DNA from: Actinomycetes bacterium
GTDB lineage: Bacteria; Actinomycetota; CALGFH01
Assembly (NCBI GenBank): GCA_036000965.1
Contig: DASYUT010000288.1
Location: 1-64,000, forward strand
DNA length: 64,000 bases
Direction of reading: 5' to 3'
The notes beneath the pieces are model-generated. The model did not search any database. It worked only from the letters and a program-made list of their open reading frames with translations, and had not been told where the DNA came from. The position numbers and the translations under genes were made by a program. Below, piece after piece: positions 15,868 through 24,021 of the stretch (within the stretch, counting starts at the first letter, position 1; every line of letters begins with the position of its first letter).

Positions 15868-17745
15868 ATGGGCAGGCGCTGGGTCGGCGACCGCGCCGGG
15901 ACCTGGACCGGGACCGAGAGGGGCGCGGTTGGCGCCGGCCCGCCCGCCGCCGAGCACGTCGCACCGGGGGGCCGCCGCCGGCTCGGCGAGGTGCTGGTCG
16001 ACGACGGCGTCCTCACCCCGGGGCAGCTCGACGAGGCGCTGCGGGTGCAGCGGGAGGACCGGGAGGGCCGGCGCCGGCTCGGCGAGGTGATCGCCTCCCT
16101 CGGCTTCGCCGACGAGGTCCAGATCGCCCGCGCCCTGTCCGACCAGCTCCGGCTGCCGTTCGTCGACCTCGGCAGCCTGACCGTGGCCCGGTCCACCGTC
16201 GCGGTGCTCCCCCGCCACGTTGCCGTCCGCCATCAGGTGATGCCGGTCACGCTCGCGCATGACGTGCTCACCGTGGCCATGAGCGACCCGACCAACGTCC
16301 TCGTCCTCGACGACGTCCGCATGGCCACCCGCATCTCCCAGGTCCGGGCCACGGTTGCGACCGTCTCCGACCTGCAGGAGGCGGTCAAGCGGTACTACGG
16401 CGGCCAGGGCGGGGCGGCCGGCGCGGCCGACGCCCTGGGCGCGCTCAAGGAGGTCGAGGGCCTGGAGGTCCTGGAGGACACCAGGGAGGAGGACGCCGAC
16501 GTCGAGGTGGCCGACGACGCACCAGTGGTCAGGCTGGTCAACGCGATCATGGGCGAGGCCCTGTACAGCCGGGCCTCCGACGTCCACATCCAGCCGCAGG
16601 ACCGCGAGGTGCGCGTCCGCTTCCGCATCGACGGCCTGCTCCGCCAGATCACCGTGGTGCCAAAGGGGATCCAGGCGCCGCTCGTGTCCCGCATCAAGAT
16701 CCTGTCCGGGATGGACATCTCCGAGCGGCGCAAGCCCCAGGACGGGCGGGGCAAGATCCGCCACGAGGGCCAGGAGGCCGACACCCGGGTGTCCACCATG
16801 CCGACCATGCACGGCGAGACGGTCGTCATCCGCCTGCTGCGCAAGGAGGCCGAGAAGGCGAAGTCGCTGGCCGAGGTGGGCCTGGACGACGACGACCGGG
16901 CCGTGTTCGAGCGCGCCATCGGCGAGCCGCAGGGCCTGATCCTCATCACCGGCCCGACCGGGTCGGGCAAGACCTCCTCCCTCTACGCCGGCCTCGCCTG
17001 CGTGATCAAGCCCGACATCAACGTCATCACGCTCGAGGACCCGGTCGAGTACCAGATGGCAGGGGTCAACCAGGTGCAGATCAACGAGCGGGTCGGCCTG
17101 ACCTTCGCGAGCGGCCTGCGCACGGTGCTGCGGCAGGACCCCGACATCGTGATGGTCGGGGAGGTGCGCGACCCGGAGACGGCCTCGATCGCCATGCAGG
17201 CGTCGATGACCGGTCACCTGGTGCTCTCCACCCTCCACACCAACGACGCCCCGTCGGCGGTGAGCCGGCTGATCGACATGGGCGTCGAGCCCTACCTGAT
17301 CACCTCCGCGCTCACGCTGGTGATGGGCCAGCGGCTGGGCCGGGTGCCCTGCAGCCGCTGCTCGGAGCCTGTTGAGGCCGGCCGGCGCAGCCTCGAGCTG
17401 CTCGGGCTCGACCCGGCCGAGATCGACGCGTCCGGGCTGCGCAAGGGGACGGGCTGCACGGCCTGCGCCGGCAGCGGCTACCAGGGCCGGGTCGGCCTCT
17501 TCGAGGTCATGCCGGTCACCCGTGGCATCCGCGAGCTGGTGGTCGAGCGGGCCGCCGAGAGCGCGCTGCGGGACGCGGCGCTCGCGGCGGGCATGCGCAG
17601 CATGCGCAGCGACGGGCTGCGCAAGGCGCTCGCCGGCCGGACCACGCTCGAGGAGGTCCTCCGCGTCACCCCGCCCGACCCGTCCGCCGGCCGGCGGTCT
17701 CGCGTTCGCGTGGGTGAGATCCGCGAGGCCGAGCCGACCGGCTGA
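15868..17745 (+). CDS. pilB: Type II secretion/type IV pilus assembly ATPase (GspE/PilB)
   Basis: 625 residues from ATG at 15868 (GGAGG nine bases upstream). Residues about 38-110 form an MshEN-type N-terminal domain with LGEVLVDDGVLTPGQLDEAL. The ATPase has Walker A GPTGSGKTSS at about 361, the Asp box with EDPVEYQ, Walker B DIVMVGEVRDPE and the His box LSTLHTNDAPSAVSRL. The tetracysteine zinc site is CSRC at about 494 plus CTAC at about 531. All are features of pilus-extension ATPases that power pilin polymerisation at the inner membrane. No pilC, pilT, pilM or prepilin gene lies nearby, so it is an orphan, next to the polysaccharide locus. Confidence 0.92.
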   Translation: MGRRWVGDRAGTWTGTERGAVGAGPPAAEHVAPGGRRRLGEVLVDDGVLTPGQLDEALRVQREDREGRRRLGEVIASLGFADEVQIARALSDQLRLPFVDLGSLTVARSTVAVLPRHVAVRHQVMPVTLAHDVLTVAMSDPTNVLVLDDVRMATRISQVRATVATVSDLQEAVKRYYGGQGGAAGAADALGALKEVEGLEVLEDTREEDADVEVADDAPVVRLVNAIMGEALYSRASDVHIQPQDREVRVRFRIDGLLRQITVVPKGIQAPLVSRIKILSGMDISERRKPQDGRGKIRHEGQEADTRVSTMPTMHGETVVIRLLRKEAEKAKSLAEVGLDDDDRAVFERAIGEPQGLILITGPTGSGKTSSLYAGLACVIKPDINVITLEDPVEYQMAGVNQVQINERVGLTFASGLRTVLRQDPDIVMVGEVRDPETASIAMQASMTGHLVLSTLHTNDAPSAVSRLIDMGVEPYLITSALTLVMGQRLGRVPCSRCSEPVEAGRRSLELLGLDPAEIDASGLRKGTGCTACAGSGYQGRVGLFEVMPVTRGIRELVVERAAESALRDAALAAGMRSMRSDGLRKALAGRTTLEEVLRVTPPDPSAGRRSRVRVGEIREAEPTG

Positions 17746-17876
17746 CCTCCACTCCCGGCCCGCATGAGCGCTCTCGTCCCCAGCCGCCGCCTCGTCATGC
17801 CCTTCCTCGTCGCTCACTGGCGAGCAAGAAGGAAGCCAACCGGCCCGCCGAGCGGGGATGTGCCACACTGGGCGCC

Positions 17877-19040
17877 GTGCGAATTCTTCAGGTGCACACC
17901 CATTACCGGGAAACCGGCGGCGAGGACGTGGTCGTGCAGGCCGAGGCCGCACTGCTTCGCCGGGCTGGCCACGAGGTCCTGCAGCACCAGGTCGAGAATC
18001 CGCGGAGGGCGCTGGCGGCCACCGCCGCGCTGGCCGCCGCGCCCTGGAATCCCGCAGCCGCGCGCGACCTGCGGCGGACGGCCGAGCGGGTACGGCCGGA
18101 CGTCGTGCACGTCCACAACACCTGGTTTGCCCTGTCACCGGCAGTGCTGCCCGCGTTCGGTCGCGCTGGCGTGCCCGTGGTGATGACGCTGCACAACTAC
18201 CGGCTGCTCTGCGCCAACGGGCTGCTGTTCCGCGATGGACACCCGTGCGAGGACTGCGTGGGCAGCCACCCCTGGCACAGCGTGCGACATGGCTGCTACC
18301 GCGGGTCGGCGGCCCAGTCGATCCCGGTCGCGGCCACCATCGCGCTCCACCGCCGCCGCCACACCTGGGACAGGGACGTCGAGCTGTTCCTGGCCCTCAA
18401 CGAGTTCTCCCGGGCGCTCTTCGTCCGGGGCGGGCTCCCCCCCGACCGGATCCTGGTCAAGCCCAACTTCGTGTCCGACCCGGGGGTGCGAACGGTGCCG
18501 GCCGAGCGGTCCTCCACCGTGCTGGTGGTCGGCCGCCTGGTCGACCAGAAGGGCGTCCACTTGCTGCTCGAGGCCTGGCGGCGGTTCGCCAACCGGTCCC
18601 TCGAGCTCGTCGTCGTGGGCGACGGCCCGGCTCGGGCCGACCTGGAGCGCCTGGGTGTGCCCGGCGTGCGGTTCGCGGGACGGCTCACGCCGGAGCAGGT
18701 GCGCGAGCTCATGTTGGCCGGTCGGGCACTCGCCTTCCCGTCGCGCTCCTATGAGGGGCAGCCCATGGTGGTGCTGGAAGCCCTGGCCGCTGGGCTGCCA
18801 GTGCTCGCCTCCGACCTGGGTGGCCTGCCGGAACTGCTGCGGCCGACCGGTGCGGGCTGGCTCGCCCCGCCTGGGGACGCGGCCGGCTGGACCGGCGCGC
18901 TGCGCGGCCTGACCCAGACTGCGCCGGTCGTCCAGGCAAGCGCCGCGGCGCTTCGGCTCTACCAGCGGGTCTTCACCGAGGAGCGAGCCGCCCGAACGCT
19001 CGAGGACGCCTACGAGCGGGCACGAGCTCGCCAGCTGTAG
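17877..19040 (+). CDS. GT4-family glycosyltransferase, first gene of the polysaccharide locus
   Basis: 387 residues from GTG at 17877. The GT-B N-terminal domain starts RILQVHTHYRETGGEDVVVQ, then VHVHNTWFALSPAVLPAF and TLHNYRLLCANGLLFRDGHP. A Cys-rich stretch, CEDCVGSHPWHSVRHGC, is typical of this subfamily. The C-terminal nucleotide-sugar domain has VLVVGRLVDQKGVHLLLEAW, and its E-x7-E region is FPSRSYEGQPMVVLEALAAG. It transfers a sugar onto a lipid-linked glycan intermediate on the cytoplasmic face; which sugar is unknown. Its position beside wzz- and wzy-like genes supports exopolysaccharide assembly. The ribosome site is weak. Confidence 0.88.
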   Translation: MRILQVHTHYRETGGEDVVVQAEAALLRRAGHEVLQHQVENPRRALAATAALAAAPWNPAAARDLRRTAERVRPDVVHVHNTWFALSPAVLPAFGRAGVPVVMTLHNYRLLCANGLLFRDGHPCEDCVGSHPWHSVRHGCYRGSAAQSIPVAATIALHRRRHTWDRDVELFLALNEFSRALFVRGGLPPDRILVKPNFVSDPGVRTVPAERSSTVLVVGRLVDQKGVHLLLEAWRRFANRSLELVVVGDGPARADLERLGVPGVRFAGRLTPEQVRELMLAGRALAFPSRSYEGQPMVVLEALAAGLPVLASDLGGLPELLRPTGAGWLAPPGDAAGWTGALRGLTQTAPVVQASAAALRLYQRVFTEERAARTLEDAYERARARQL

Positions 19041-19437
19041 GGAAAACGAGCGGCTCCGCCGGCTGCATGCAGACGCGTCCTCCCGGGTTGGCGGTAGCGG
19101 ACTGCTGAACGGGATGGCCGCACGAATACGGCGAACCTGCCATGTCCTGGTGGCCGCGACCCGGCCATGACAGCACGAATTGCGACGATTTCGACTCGCT
19201 GGTCGGGACACCATCGCTCGCGGTTCGGCGGCTGTACGAGGCAAGGAGGTACGGGAACGTGGGGCAGGAGGGTACCATTTTGGTTGGACCGACGGCCTTG
19301 CTGCCGATCGGCGGAGAGGGGGGACTCGGCGATGACACCCAACCATGGACTGCGTCCGGGCGGCGCCGCCATATCATCCTCCAGTCAGGGCCGGGAGCCG
19401 GGCCGATGGCCGTAGCGGCGACGGAGGGAGTGCAGAC
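19041..19437. other. 397-bp leader upstream of the wzz-like gene, no convincing gene
   Basis: A 99-codon frame at 19142-19441 overlaps the next start and has no family-like content, so I do not call it. The region has lower GC patches (cacgaattgcgacgatttcg) and AAGGAGG- and GGAGG-like strings, and may hold the promoter of the wzz-wzy pair. No clear -10/-35 pair or riboswitch was recognised. Confidence 0.5.
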
Positions 19438-21111
19438 GTGAGCGTCTCGACGGCCTGGGACGAGGGCCCCAGCGTGCTTGCCTCCGTCTGGCGATACCGG
19501 TGGCTGCTGCCAGTGGCCGTCCTCTTGGGTGGGCTCGTCGGGTACAGGCTGGCCGCGCTGCAGCCAACGCTCTACGAGGGCGTGTCCCGCGTTTTCGTCG
19601 CCAACCCCGCGAACGCCGGTCAGGATGGATCCTCGACAGCCGTCGCTGCCGCCCGTAACGTCGCCAACCAGGCTGCGTTCATGTCGTCCACGCCGGTCCT
19701 GCAGCGGGCCGCCAGGCGCTACGGCAACGGGATCACCGTGGTCGAGCTGCGCAAATGGCTGACGGTGGAGGCCTCTGCCAACTCTGACGTCATCACCATC
19801 AGGGCGCTCGCTCCGACCCCGAGCGGCGCGGCGAAGCTCGCCGACACCGTCGCGCTCGCCTACAACGATGTGATCGCCGATAACGCCCGACGACGGGCGG
19901 CTGCCACCATCCGTGGGATCCAGGTGGACAGGGCTCGGCTGAGAGCGAGGCTGGACAGGCTCAAGGCCGCCCGCACCCTCAATCCCAGCGATCCGACGCT
20001 GGCCCTGGAGCTGGATGCGACCAACGAAGAGCTCGGGAAACTGATCAACCGGGAGCTTCAGGTCGATCAGGACGTGGACGAGTCTTCGGGGGCGATCGGG
20101 CTGCAGGAGAGCGCGACGGTGCCGGAGAAGCCGGCTCGACCGTCGCGCGCGCGGCTCGCTGCCGTGGGAGCGCTGCTGTTCCTGGCCGGTACCGTGGCGA
20201 TGGCCTGGTGGCGCACCTGGCGGCGACGTACGGTTCTGGCCGCGGCGGAGCCGGCGGCGGCCCACGCGGACCCGGCCATGCTCTCAGCGAACGGTACCCA
20301 GCCGACGGTCGCATCGAAGTCAGCGTCCAACGGCGGACGAGGAGGGGTCGGACGGTTCCGGTTCATACGTTCCGGTCTGACGTCGCCGAACCAGTCGATT
20401 CCAGCCGGGTCTACGAACCCCGCTGCGGACAGGCGGGCTACGGACGACCCGGGACTGGTCCCTGCGTCCACCGTCGGGCATGCCAACGGCGGCCGGTTTA
20501 GTGGACGACCCGCGCCGGATGGACGACCCGCGCCGGAGGTTGCGCAGGCCTCTGCCATGACCCTGACCCCGGAGTCGATCCTCGACTTCCAGCAGCTGGC
20601 CTCGTCCATCGAGCACATCGCCGACAGGATCGGGAAGTACCGGCTCGACCTGTACGACCAGCACCTGCCACAGCTTGAGGCCGAGGAGCTGGCCGACCGG
20701 TTCGATCTTGACCTCGGCGCCATTCTGCTCGACGACGGCGAGGGTCGGCTCAGGGTGGCGGGAGCAACCGGGTTGACCGAGGCGGAGCTCGAGTGTGCGA
20801 TCGACCGCGACGACGTTGCGGAGCTGATCGGGGCCCGTGGTCATGTGGTGCTTGGCGCCGAGCGGGCCCGCCTGCACGAGCTCGGGTGTCCAGGCGTCCA
20901 CGTTGGGACGCTCGTCATCGTGCCGGTGGGGCACGGGGCCCGCTACGGTGTGCTGCTCGCTGGTGTGGACCCCGACGCCGGGAGCGACCGCTCGGCACTG
21001 AACGACCAGGACGTCGAGGAGATCGCCGTGTTCACCCGCGTCATCACTCCCTCCCTGGGCGTCTGGGTGCTCCTGCGGCACCTGCGGCAGCAGCTTCAAG
21101 ACGTCGAGTAG
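19438..21111 (+). CDS. Wzz-type polysaccharide co-polymerase with C-terminal GAF-like domain
   Basis: 557 residues from GTG at 19438 (GGAGGGAG upstream). Residues about 17-40 (YRWLLPVAVLLGGLVGYRLA) are the first membrane helix. The periplasmic Wzz segment includes YEGVSRVFVANPANAG and a long coiled coil, RARLRARLDRLKAARTLNPS. The second helix, ARLAAVGALLFLAGTVAMAW, is at about 240-260, preceded by a PEKPARPSR proline motif. No Walker motifs follow, so it lacks the fused BY-kinase. A long disordered linker leads to residues about 400-557 (FDLDLGAILLDDGEGRLRVA, VLLAGVDPDAGSDRSALNDQ), which look GAF-like. Wzz sets chain length; the cytoplasmic GAF-like tail suggests ligand control. Confidence 0.75.
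   Translation: MSVSTAWDEGPSVLASVWRYRWLLPVAVLLGGLVGYRLAALQPTLYEGVSRVFVANPANAGQDGSSTAVAAARNVANQAAFMSSTPVLQRAARRYGNGITVVELRKWLTVEASANSDVITIRALAPTPSGAAKLADTVALAYNDVIADNARRRAAATIRGIQVDRARLRARLDRLKAARTLNPSDPTLALELDATNEELGKLINRELQVDQDVDESSGAIGLQESATVPEKPARPSRARLAAVGALLFLAGTVAMAWWRTWRRRTVLAAAEPAAAHADPAMLSANGTQPTVASKSASNGGRGGVGRFRFIRSGLTSPNQSIPAGSTNPAADRRATDDPGLVPASTVGHANGGRFSGRPAPDGRPAPEVAQASAMTLTPESILDFQQLASSIEHIADRIGKYRLDLYDQHLPQLEAEELADRFDLDLGAILLDDGEGRLRVAGATGLTEAELECAIDRDDVAELIGARGHVVLGAERARLHELGCPGVHVGTLVIVPVGHGARYGVLLAGVDPDAGSDRSALNDQDVEEIAVFTRVITPSLGVWVLLRHLRQQLQDVE
20503..20537 (+). repeat. 18-bp tandem repeat in the Wzz linker
   Basis: ggacgacccgcgccggat occurs at 20503-20520 and, apart from its last base, at 20521-20537. 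It duplicates six residues (GRPAPD) in the disordered linker. Confidence 0.88.
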
Positions 21112-21118
21112 CCGGTCC

Positions 21119-22372
21119 ATGACAGCCGAGAGGGCGTCCTTGTCCGTCCACGACCAGACGAGCACCTTCCGCGCTTCGGCGGCCGCGCTCTTCCCCGCAC
21201 CAGGTCAACGAGCACGGCTTGTGGTGTACCTCGCGTTCGCTGTCGCGCTCCCCTTGACGTTCTTCGGCAACCAGGTCGGCGGGCTGCTCTTCAGCGGATG
21301 GGCCTGGCTGTTGGCACTGGCAATGATCGGACCATTGACCGTCGTCGATCCGTTGCACCCTAGGGCGGTCGTCGCACTCTGGCCCTATCTGGCCTTCCTC
21401 ATCTACGCCCTGACGAGCCTGGCATGGGCACCTGACCTGGCCAAGGGCGCCCTGACCCTGCTCCAGCTGCTGCTTCCCGCGCTCGCCTATCTCATGGCCT
21501 GGCAGGCGACCAGGGATGTGCGGGGAGTGGTAAACCCGCTCGTCAGGGTCTGCTTCGGCGTGCTCGGTTTCGTGATAACGCTCGTACTGGTGGATCGCAC
21601 GGTCGGGCTAGGACCTCTGGAGCTGTTGGCACGCCCCGTGGGGATCAGCCTCAGCATCGTGTTTACGATCGTGACGATGAACTCCCGGTCGTGGCTGCGC
21701 ACGATGCTGATCGGTTGCATCGCGGTTGCCGTCGCTGTCGCGGTCGGGTCGCGGATGGCCGCCGCCGTGCTGACGCTGCTGCTGCTGTGCAGCCCATCGC
21801 TGGCCCTGCGCGTGCACTGGCGGGTCCTGATCGCGGCACTCTTCTGCATCCTGCTGGTGGAGGCAAGCCATACCGAGGTCTTCAAGGCTCGCTTCTTCTT
21901 CGATCCCAACGCTTCCCTGCTCGACGTCCTCACCTTGAGCGACAAGGTCAATACCGCCGGTCGTCGGGAGTTGTGGCCGCAGCTGCTCCACGCCTGCTCG
22001 CAGAAGGCGACGTTCGGCTACGGCCTGGGGGCCTCGTACGGTCTCAGCACCCGCTTCAGCGGCGGCCCCCTGAGCCATCCGCACAACGACTACCTGCGTA
22101 CGTTGTGTGACGTCGGGCTCACCGGCAGCATCTTCTTCTGGGGCTTCTTCCTCGTCATGGGAGTGCGGTCGCTGGCCCGCGCGCTCAAGCCGACGCCCAA
22201 CCGACGACTCCACGCGGCCGCCAGCATGCTCGTGCTCGCCCTCCTGATCTTCGCGATCACGGACAACCCGATGGTCTACACCGCGCACTTCATGATCCCG
22301 CTGGCGCTCGTGCTCGGCCTGTCCGACGGTAGCTATGACCAGTGGCGCACCCGCACCCTCGTCAACGGGTGA
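21119..22372 (+). CDS. O-antigen polymerase/ligase-like membrane protein (Wzy/WaaL)
   Basis: 417 residues with about ten hydrophobic helices, for example LVVYLAFAVALPLTFFGNQV and LIGCIAVAVAVAVGSRMAAA. The hallmark large loop carries RRELWPQLLHACSQKATFGY then a GxGxG-like GYGLGASYG, and HPHNDYLRTLCDVGLTGSIF. HNxYL is the conserved Wzy_C/O-antigen ligase motif. It should polymerise or ligate undecaprenyl-linked oligosaccharide outside the membrane. It starts seven bases after the wzz-like stop, so the pair is cotranscribed. Confidence 0.88.
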   Translation: MTAERASLSVHDQTSTFRASAAALFPAPGQRARLVVYLAFAVALPLTFFGNQVGGLLFSGWAWLLALAMIGPLTVVDPLHPRAVVALWPYLAFLIYALTSLAWAPDLAKGALTLLQLLLPALAYLMAWQATRDVRGVVNPLVRVCFGVLGFVITLVLVDRTVGLGPLELLARPVGISLSIVFTIVTMNSRSWLRTMLIGCIAVAVAVAVGSRMAAAVLTLLLLCSPSLALRVHWRVLIAALFCILLVEASHTEVFKARFFFDPNASLLDVLTLSDKVNTAGRRELWPQLLHACSQKATFGYGLGASYGLSTRFSGGPLSHPHNDYLRTLCDVGLTGSIFFWGFFLVMGVRSLARALKPTPNRRLHAAASMLVLALLIFAITDNPMVYTAHFMIPLALVLGLSDGSYDQWRTRTLVNG

Positions 22373-22423
22373 GCGGCACGAGACGGGATCCTGGCCGGCT
22401 CACCTCTCCCTGCTCCGAGCTGT

Positions 22424-23413
22424 TCACCGACCACTCGACCAGTCCAGCGCGTCGGCGTGCTGGACCGTGTGCTGCCAGAACGCGTGGTACCGGCTGGCGA
22501 CCGGCGATACGCCTCGTGCCAGCAGGCCGGTTACGTAGTTTGCCCAGCAGGCGACGAACAGCGGCGTCAGCAGCGGCCGCGCCAGCCGGGACCTGTCCGC
22601 GTAGTCCACGACCAGCGGTCGAGCCCAGGCTCCGGGGACGATGAAGGCGTTGTGGAAGGCCGCCACCTGATCCTTGAGTCGCCGGGCCCGAGCGGTTGCG
22701 GTGGCGAAGTACGCCAGGAAGAAGCAGAGGTCATGGGCTGGCAGCCCATGCCGCTCGGAGAGCTCCCAGTCGACGACCCCGACCCGACCGTCTTCGAGCC
22801 ACAGCAGGTTGGGGTCGCTCAGGTCACCATGCTGGACCACGAGCGGCAGCTCGCCATGCCGCAACGGCTCGGTCAGCTCCAGCGTGCGCTCCACGAGTGG
22901 TGACCCTCCCTCGAGGAGACCGCCGGCGGCGGCCTGCTGGAGCGGTCGTTCGAGCAGCGTCTCGTACCAGTCGGGTCTTCGACCGGATGCCGGGGCCCAG
23001 GGCAGCTCGAGGAGCCAACTGCTCACGGCTTCGAGGCACCTGGCCGGCTCCCTGCGGATCGCGTACTGGTCCATCGGCCGGCCAGCCAGAGCAGTCTCCA
23101 GCAGCATGGGCCGTCCAGCGACGAGCTCGAGGGCGACGACCCTGGGAACGCTGCCGACGCTGACCCCCACACGCTCGAGGTGCTGGAGGTTGGCCGCTTC
23201 CCGCTCGACGCCACCTCCGTCGCCACTGCGACGAGGCAGCTTGGCCACCAGGCAGGGAGCTCCCGTCCCAGACGCCAGGACCAGCACGACGACATGTCGT
23301 GAAGCCGAGAACCACGGTGTGAGCATGAGGCACGACGGTGTGCCATCCACACCGTGGCAGTCCAACCCGAGCCTGCTCGCGTTGGAGACCAGGAAGTTCT
23401 GGACGAGCCTCAA
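22424..23413 (-). CDS. Aminoglycoside-phosphotransferase-like (APH/choline kinase fold) kinase
   Basis: 329 residues. The proposed start is a TTG at 23413 whose bases overlap the TGA of the preceding gene (TTGA). The catalytic loop reads VVQHGDLSDPNLLWLEDG (HGD-x4-N) and the metal site is VGVVDWELSERHGLPAHDL. The N-lobe has LVAKLPRRSG (ATP lysine) and VEREAANLQHL (glutamate). These residues indicate an active small-molecule or sugar kinase. As the third gene of a coupled kinase/methyltransferase-like cassette inside an exopolysaccharide locus, it more likely phosphorylates a sugar or lipid carrier than an antibiotic. It ends convergent with the wzy-like gene. Confidence 0.8.
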   Translation of the reverse strand: MRLVQNFLVSNASRLGLDCHGVDGTPSCLMLTPWFSASRHVVVLVLASGTGAPCLVAKLPRRSGDGGGVEREAANLQHLERVGVSVGSVPRVVALELVAGRPMLLETALAGRPMDQYAIRREPARCLEAVSSWLLELPWAPASGRRPDWYETLLERPLQQAAAGGLLEGGSPLVERTLELTEPLRHGELPLVVQHGDLSDPNLLWLEDGRVGVVDWELSERHGLPAHDLCFFLAYFATATARARRLKDQVAAFHNAFIVPGAWARPLVVDYADRSRLARPLLTPLFVACWANYVTGLLARGVSPVASRYHAFWQHTVQHADALDWSSGR

Positions 23414-24021
23414 CCGGTGCCCCCGCTGCGGCCGGCTGGCCGGTGGGCGATGATGCTGACCGCCGGCGCGAATGTCGCCAGCAGATGAACCCGGAGCAGG
23501 AGCCTGCCGAGCATCTCGAGCAGGCGGATCCACACGCCTCCGCGATGCCGTTCCAGCGCCCGCCGCACGACGGTCGGGTCATCGAGCGGCACGATCCACT
23601 TCGACATGGCGAAACTTGGCCAGTGCCAGTGCAACGCCACGTTGTCGAACCCGTGCAGGCGGAGCGTGGCCCGGTGCGCCCGGGCCCGGCGCAGCCGCCC
23701 ACCGATGCGCCCGCGTACCGAGAAGGCCCCTTGCAGCTCGAGGTAGAGCCAGCCGCCGGGACGCAGGAGCGGTATGAGCCCGACCAGCTCGGCCCGGGTC
23801 GGCGCAGCCAGCACGATGACGTCGCACGTCGCCTCGGCCGACGTCGTCCCGGCTCGGTCGACGGTGCGCACGGGGCCAGCCGCGGCATCGAGCGCCTGCA
23901 GCAACGCCGCATCGAGTCTGCCGGCACACCCCACTCGACCCAGCTCAGGACTGGGGAGCAGGAAGCGCCAGTCCAGCCGGCGGGCGGCGTCCAGCGAAAG
24001 GTGTCGGTCCACGGTCTTCAC
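23410..24021 (-). CDS. Methyltransferase-like Rossmann protein lacking motif I
   Basis: 203 residues from GTG at 24021, overlapping the previous stop as GTGA. The segments LDAALLQALDAAAG, ATCDVIVLAAPTRAELVGLI and PLLRPGGWLYLELQGAFS correspond to the second half of a class I methyltransferase fold. The glycine-rich motif I (GxGxG) is missing; only LGRVGCAGRL occupies that place. The C-terminal half, FDNVALHWHWPSFAMSKWIV and GVWIRLLEMLGRLLLRVHLL, is cassette-specific as far as I know. It may bind SAM weakly or be a non-catalytic partner of the flanking kinases. Both start and stop overlap its neighbours. Confidence 0.7.
   Translation of the reverse strand: MKTVDRHLSLDAARRLDWRFLLPSPELGRVGCAGRLDAALLQALDAAAGPVRTVDRAGTTSAEATCDVIVLAAPTRAELVGLIPLLRPGGWLYLELQGAFSVRGRIGGRLRRARAHRATLRLHGFDNVALHWHWPSFAMSKWIVPLDDPTVVRRALERHRGGVWIRLLEMLGRLLLRVHLLATFAPAVSIIAHRPAGRSGGTG

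Noticed and set aside
15700-18138. Long minus-strand open frame opposite pilB
   Set aside because: Its product is His/Asp/Val-rich with no family pattern, and pilB on the plus strand has every catalytic motif. GC-rich DNA routinely leaves such antisense frames open.
19142-19441. 99-codon plus-strand frame before the wzz-like gene
   Set aside because: No family-like content and it overruns the well-supported GTG start at 19438. More likely leader sequence.
22424-23413. Aminoglycoside resistance gene
   Set aside because: The catalytic residues are APH-like, but the coupling to glycan-locus genes makes a sugar or lipid kinase more likely.
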